Below, piece after piece: positions 61,492 through 64,000 of a stretch of DNA of 64,000 nucleotides. A model generated the notes under the pieces. That model saw only the letters and a list, made by a program, of their open reading frames with translations. It did no database searches and was not told the origin of the DNA. Made by a program: the position numbers and the translations under genes. The stretch covers positions 248,001-312,000 of the forward strand of contig NZ_JASCIQ010000002.1 in NCBI RefSeq assembly GCF_029968035.1, given 5' to 3'. This DNA is from Streptomyces cavernicola (GTDB taxonomy: Bacteria > Actinomycetota > Actinomycetes > Streptomycetales > Streptomycetaceae). Position 1 is the first letter of the stretch, and every line of letters begins with the position of its first letter.

Positions 61492-62904
61492 ATGGTGTAC
61501 GAGTTCAAGTTGCCCGACGTGGGCGAGGGTCTCACGGAGGCCGAGATTCTGAAGTGGTACGTCGCGCCCGGTGATGTCGTCTCCGACGGGCAGGTCGTGT
61601 GCGAGGTCGAGACGGCGAAGGCGGCTGTGGAGCTGCCGATCCCGTTCGACGGGGTCGTGCGGGAGCTGAGGTTCTCCGAAGGTACGACGGTCGATGTCGG
61701 GCAAGTGATCATTACCGTTGGTGGGGCTGGGGAGTCGGCGCCCGAGCCGGAAGCTCCCGTTGAGGCGGAGGAGCCCCAAGGTCGTCAGCCTGTGCTGGTC
61801 GGCTATGGCGTCGCCGAGAGCTCGACCAAGCGGAGGGCACGTAAAGGTGACCCGGCGACCGGGGTTGTGCCCACCCTCCCCCAAGCTCTCGACTCCGCTC
61901 GAGCAGGGGGGACCCCCATCGCCCCAGCGGAACAACTGCCCACAACAGCAGGGGCGAACGGGTTCGGTGGTACCAACGGCACCGCCATCCCCCGCCCCCT
62001 CGCCAAGCCGCCCGTGCGGAAGCTTGCGAAGGATCTCGGGGTGGATCTGGCGACCGTGACGCCCTCCGGGCCCGACGGGATCATTACGCGGGAGGACGTG
62101 CACGCTGCCGTCGCGCCCGCTCCTGCTGCCCCCGCGCCGGAAGCGGAGGTTCCCGTACAGGAGCCCGTGCCCGCGCCCGCACCCACCCCGGTGGTCGCCG
62201 ACGCCCGTGAGACCCGGATTCCGGTCAAGGGCGTGCGGAAGGCGACCGCGCAGGCGATGGTCGGGTCGGCGTTCACCGCACCGCACGTCACGGAGTTCGT
62301 GACCGTCGACGTGACGCGGACGATGAAGCTCGTCGAGGAGCTGAAGCAGGACAAGGAGATGCAGGGGCTGCGGGTCAACCCGCTGCTGCTCGTCGCCAAG
62401 GCGCTGCTCGTCGCGATCAAGCGGAACCCGGACGTCAACGCCGCCTGGGACGAGGCCAACCAGGAGATCGTGCAGAAGCACTACGTGAACCTGGGCATCG
62501 CCGCCGCCACCCCGCGCGGTCTGATCGTGCCGAACATCAAGGACGCGCACGCCAAGACCCTGCCTCAACTGGCCGAGTCCCTCGGCGAGTTGGTGGCCAC
62601 GGCCAGGGAGGGCAAGACCTCGCCGGCCGCGATGCAGGGCGGCACCGTGACCATCACGAACGTGGGGGTCTTCGGGGTCGACACCGGCACGCCGATCCTC
62701 AACCCCGGCGAGTCCGCGATCCTCGCGGTCGGCGCGATCAAGCTCCAGCCGTGGGTGCACAAGGGCAAGGTCAAGCCGCGGCAGGTCACCACCCTGGCGC
62801 TCTCCTTCGACCACCGGCTCGTCGACGGCGAGCTGGGCTCCAAGGTCCTCGCCGACGTCGCGGCGATCCTGGAGCAGCCCAAGCGCCTCATCACCTGGGC
62901 GTAG
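61492..62904 (+). CDS. bkdC: Branched-chain keto acid dehydrogenase E2 (operon 2), linker carries inserted repeat
   Basis: This 470-aa E2 has one lipoyl domain (Lys43 in EVETAKAAVE), a linker, a peripheral subunit-binding domain (PPVRKLAKDLGVDLATV, DGIITREDV), a second Ala/Pro linker and the acyltransferase core with FDHRLVDGE. The first linker contains LPQALDSARAGGTPIAP, encoded by a palindromic repeat (61876-61919) in the opposite orientation to the one in pabA. ATG 61492 follows GAGGGGA. A strong terminator ends the operon. No E3 gene is present. Confidence 0.95.
   Translation: MVYEFKLPDVGEGLTEAEILKWYVAPGDVVSDGQVVCEVETAKAAVELPIPFDGVVRELRFSEGTTVDVGQVIITVGGAGESAPEPEAPVEAEEPQGRQPVLVGYGVAESSTKRRARKGDPATGVVPTLPQALDSARAGGTPIAPAEQLPTTAGANGFGGTNGTAIPRPLAKPPVRKLAKDLGVDLATVTPSGPDGIITREDVHAAVAPAPAAPAPEAEVPVQEPVPAPAPTPVVADARETRIPVKGVRKATAQAMVGSAFTAPHVTEFVTVDVTRTMKLVEELKQDKEMQGLRVNPLLLVAKALLVAIKRNPDVNAAWDEANQEIVQKHYVNLGIAAATPRGLIVPNIKDAHAKTLPQLAESLGELVATAREGKTSPAAMQGGTVTITNVGVFGVDTGTPILNPGESAILAVGAIKLQPWVHKGKVKPRQVTTLALSFDHRLVDGELGSKVLADVAAILEQPKRLITWA
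61876..61919. repeat. Palindromic repeat inserted in frame in bkdC (copy B)
   Basis: The element reads CTCCCCCAAGCTCTCGA, then CTCCGCTCGAGC, then AGGGGGGACCCCCAT. It can fold through CCCCC/GGGGG and GCTC/GAGC pairings. It matches the reverse complement of 16256-16298 with few changes and a 2-bp length difference. It falls in a flexible interdomain linker, where an insertion would be tolerated. Confidence 0.75.
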
Positions 62905-62936
62905 CCTCGTAGGACCGCGTACCCGCGTACGACCCC

Positions 62937-62969
62937 GAGCCCGGATGCGTTCGCCGCGCATCCGGGCTC
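62937..62969 (+). terminator. Terminator of bkd operon 2
   Basis: GAGCCCGGATGCG and CGCATCCGGGCTC form a perfect 13-bp stem with a seven-base loop, 32 bp after the bkdC stop. No long U-tract follows. Confidence 0.85.
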
Positions 62970-63030
62970 AGCTCTGTCCCTGCCTAGCTCCCGTCCCGCC
63001 GCCCCGTCCCCGTCACGAAAGCCGCTTGCC

Positions 63031-64000
63031 GTGCACGTCGTCTGGTTGCTCCTCGCCGTCTTCTCCGGGGCGCTGATATCCCTGCAGGCCCGCATCAACG
63101 GCCAGCTCGCCGCCGAGCTCGGCGACGGCACCGCCGCCGCGGTCCTCTCCTTCGGCTCCGGGCTCCTCGTGCTCTCCGCCGGGCTCCTCGTGGTGCGGGT
63201 AGCCCGGCAGGGCCTGCGCCGGGTGCTGAAGGACGTACGGGAAGCGCGCCTGAAGTGGTGGCAGCTGCTGGGCGGCTGCGGCGGGGCGACATTCGTGCTT
63301 GCGCAGGGGCTGACCGTCGGGGCGCTCGGCGTCGCCCTGTTCACGGTGGCCGTGGTCGCCGGGCAGGTGGGCGGCGGGCTCCTGGTGGACGCGAAGGGGC
63401 TCGGTCCCGCGGGTCCGCAGCGGCCGACGGCGCGGCGGGCCGTGGGCGCGGGCCTCGTGCTCGTCGCGGTCGGCGTCTCGATGGCGGACCGGCTCGGCGC
63501 CGGGTTCCCGTACCTGCTGCTGGTCCTGCCCGTGATCGCCGGGGTGTGCGTGAGCTGGCAGCAGGCGGTGAACGGTCACGTACGGCTGTCGTCCGGGTCC
63601 GCGTACACCGGCACGTTCTTCAACTTCCTCACCGGTACGACCGTGTTGGGCCTGGTGTTCGCCGGGCACGCGGTCGCGGCCGGGGCGCCGGCGGGGCTGC
63701 CGGGCGATCCGTACCTCTACCTCGGCGGGATCGTCGGCATCGCGTTCATCTCGATCGCCGTGGCCACCGTGCAGAAGCTCGGCGTGCTGCTGCTCGGCCT
63801 GTGCACCATCACCGGGCAGCTGCTCGGCTCGCTCGCCCTCGACGTGTTCCTGCCGCACGGCGGTGCGCAGGTCAGCGCGTTCACGGTGGGCGGCGCGGTG
63901 CTCGCGCTCGCGGCCGTGGCCCTTGCGGCGGTCTCCGGCTCCTCCCGAGGCGGCAGGAGCCGGGTCACAGCCGCGGGCCGGGCCGTCAGTCCTGCTGCGC
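63031..64000 (+). CDS. DMT-superfamily (YdcZ/DUF606-like) transporter, 3' end outside window
   Basis: The frame is open from GTG 63031 to the window edge (323 codons, no stop). The protein is very hydrophobic with about ten membrane helices in two similar halves. One begins VWLLLAVFSGALISLQARIN and the other is around YLLLVLPVIAGVCVSWQQAVNGH. Each half contains an ARINGQL or QAVNGHV motif, typical of the two-repeat DUF606/YdcZ family. Substrate is unknown. The ribosome site is weak (GAAAG), so the start is the least certain part. The visible C-terminus is becoming polar, so the gene probably ends soon after. Confidence 0.85.
   Translation, partial: MHVVWLLLAVFSGALISLQARINGQLAAELGDGTAAAVLSFGSGLLVLSAGLLVVRVARQGLRRVLKDVREARLKWWQLLGGCGGATFVLAQGLTVGALGVALFTVAVVAGQVGGGLLVDAKGLGPAGPQRPTARRAVGAGLVLVAVGVSMADRLGAGFPYLLLVLPVIAGVCVSWQQAVNGHVRLSSGSAYTGTFFNFLTGTTVLGLVFAGHAVAAGAPAGLPGDPYLYLGGIVGIAFISIAVATVQKLGVLLLGLCTITGQLLGSLALDVFLPHGGAQVSAFTVGGAVLALAAVALAAVSGSSRGGRSRVTAAGRAVSPAA

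Overview
The window is a very GC-rich actinobacterial chromosome segment and almost certainly comes from Streptomyces. The evidence is strong G/C bias at third codon positions, gyrB-gyrA followed by a DUF3566 membrane protein and tRNA-Ile, the pknB/pbpA/rodA/pstP/fhaB/fhaA locus, crgA, class E sortases, two branched-chain keto-acid dehydrogenase operons, and a proteasome-activator (Bpa) gene. Gene order matches the stretch running away from oriC as I remember it in S. coelicolor. By that memory the left edge, inside gyrB, lies only a few kilobases from dnaA/dnaN/oriC. I saw no CRISPR array, prophage, transposase or integrase, and no in-frame TTA codon by eye in the genes called.

Layout. 1-5 kb: gyrB (3' part), gyrA, DUF3566 protein, tRNA-Ile. 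5-12 kb: small secreted and membrane proteins, a membrane-anchored Ser/Thr kinase, a helix-turn-helix regulator, tRNA-Ala and a DUF5324 protein. 12-19 kb: cyclophilin, zinc-finger rhomboid protease, a DnaA-box-rich gap, crgA, DUF881 protein, three class E sortases, a tiny membrane protein and pabA. 19-27 kb: the cell-wall/cell-division signalling locus, all on the minus strand. 28-31 kb: tRNA-Leu, DUF2252 protein, J-domain protein, rhodanese. 31-43.5 kb: an acyl-CoA dehydrogenase and a phenylacetate catabolic region (paaABCDE; divergent paaN and paaH-tetR), interrupted by a DUF5819/HTTM membrane pair and a SpoU methylase. 43.5-48 kb: Lrp-type regulator divergent from the first bkdABC operon. 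48-54 kb: mobA-like fusion and moeA, a K+ channel with TrkA-N domain, quinone oxidoreductase, a repeat-rich membrane protein and bpa. 54-59 kb: two divergent Ser/Thr kinases and a DosR-like response regulator. 59-63 kb: second bkdABC operon. 63 kb to the end: a DMT/YdcZ-type transporter, cut by the window edge.

Regulatory DNA is the most striking part. There is an exact 14-bp parS site across the moeA/channel gene junction and eight strict DnaA boxes, all in intergenic DNA, three of them clustered upstream of crgA. An identical 18-bp palindromic operator sits at both paa promoter regions, and a related one lies upstream of bkdA. A KstR-type palindrome precedes the acyl-CoA dehydrogenase. A 42-44 bp palindromic repeat is inserted in frame, in opposite orientations, in pabA and in the second bkdC.
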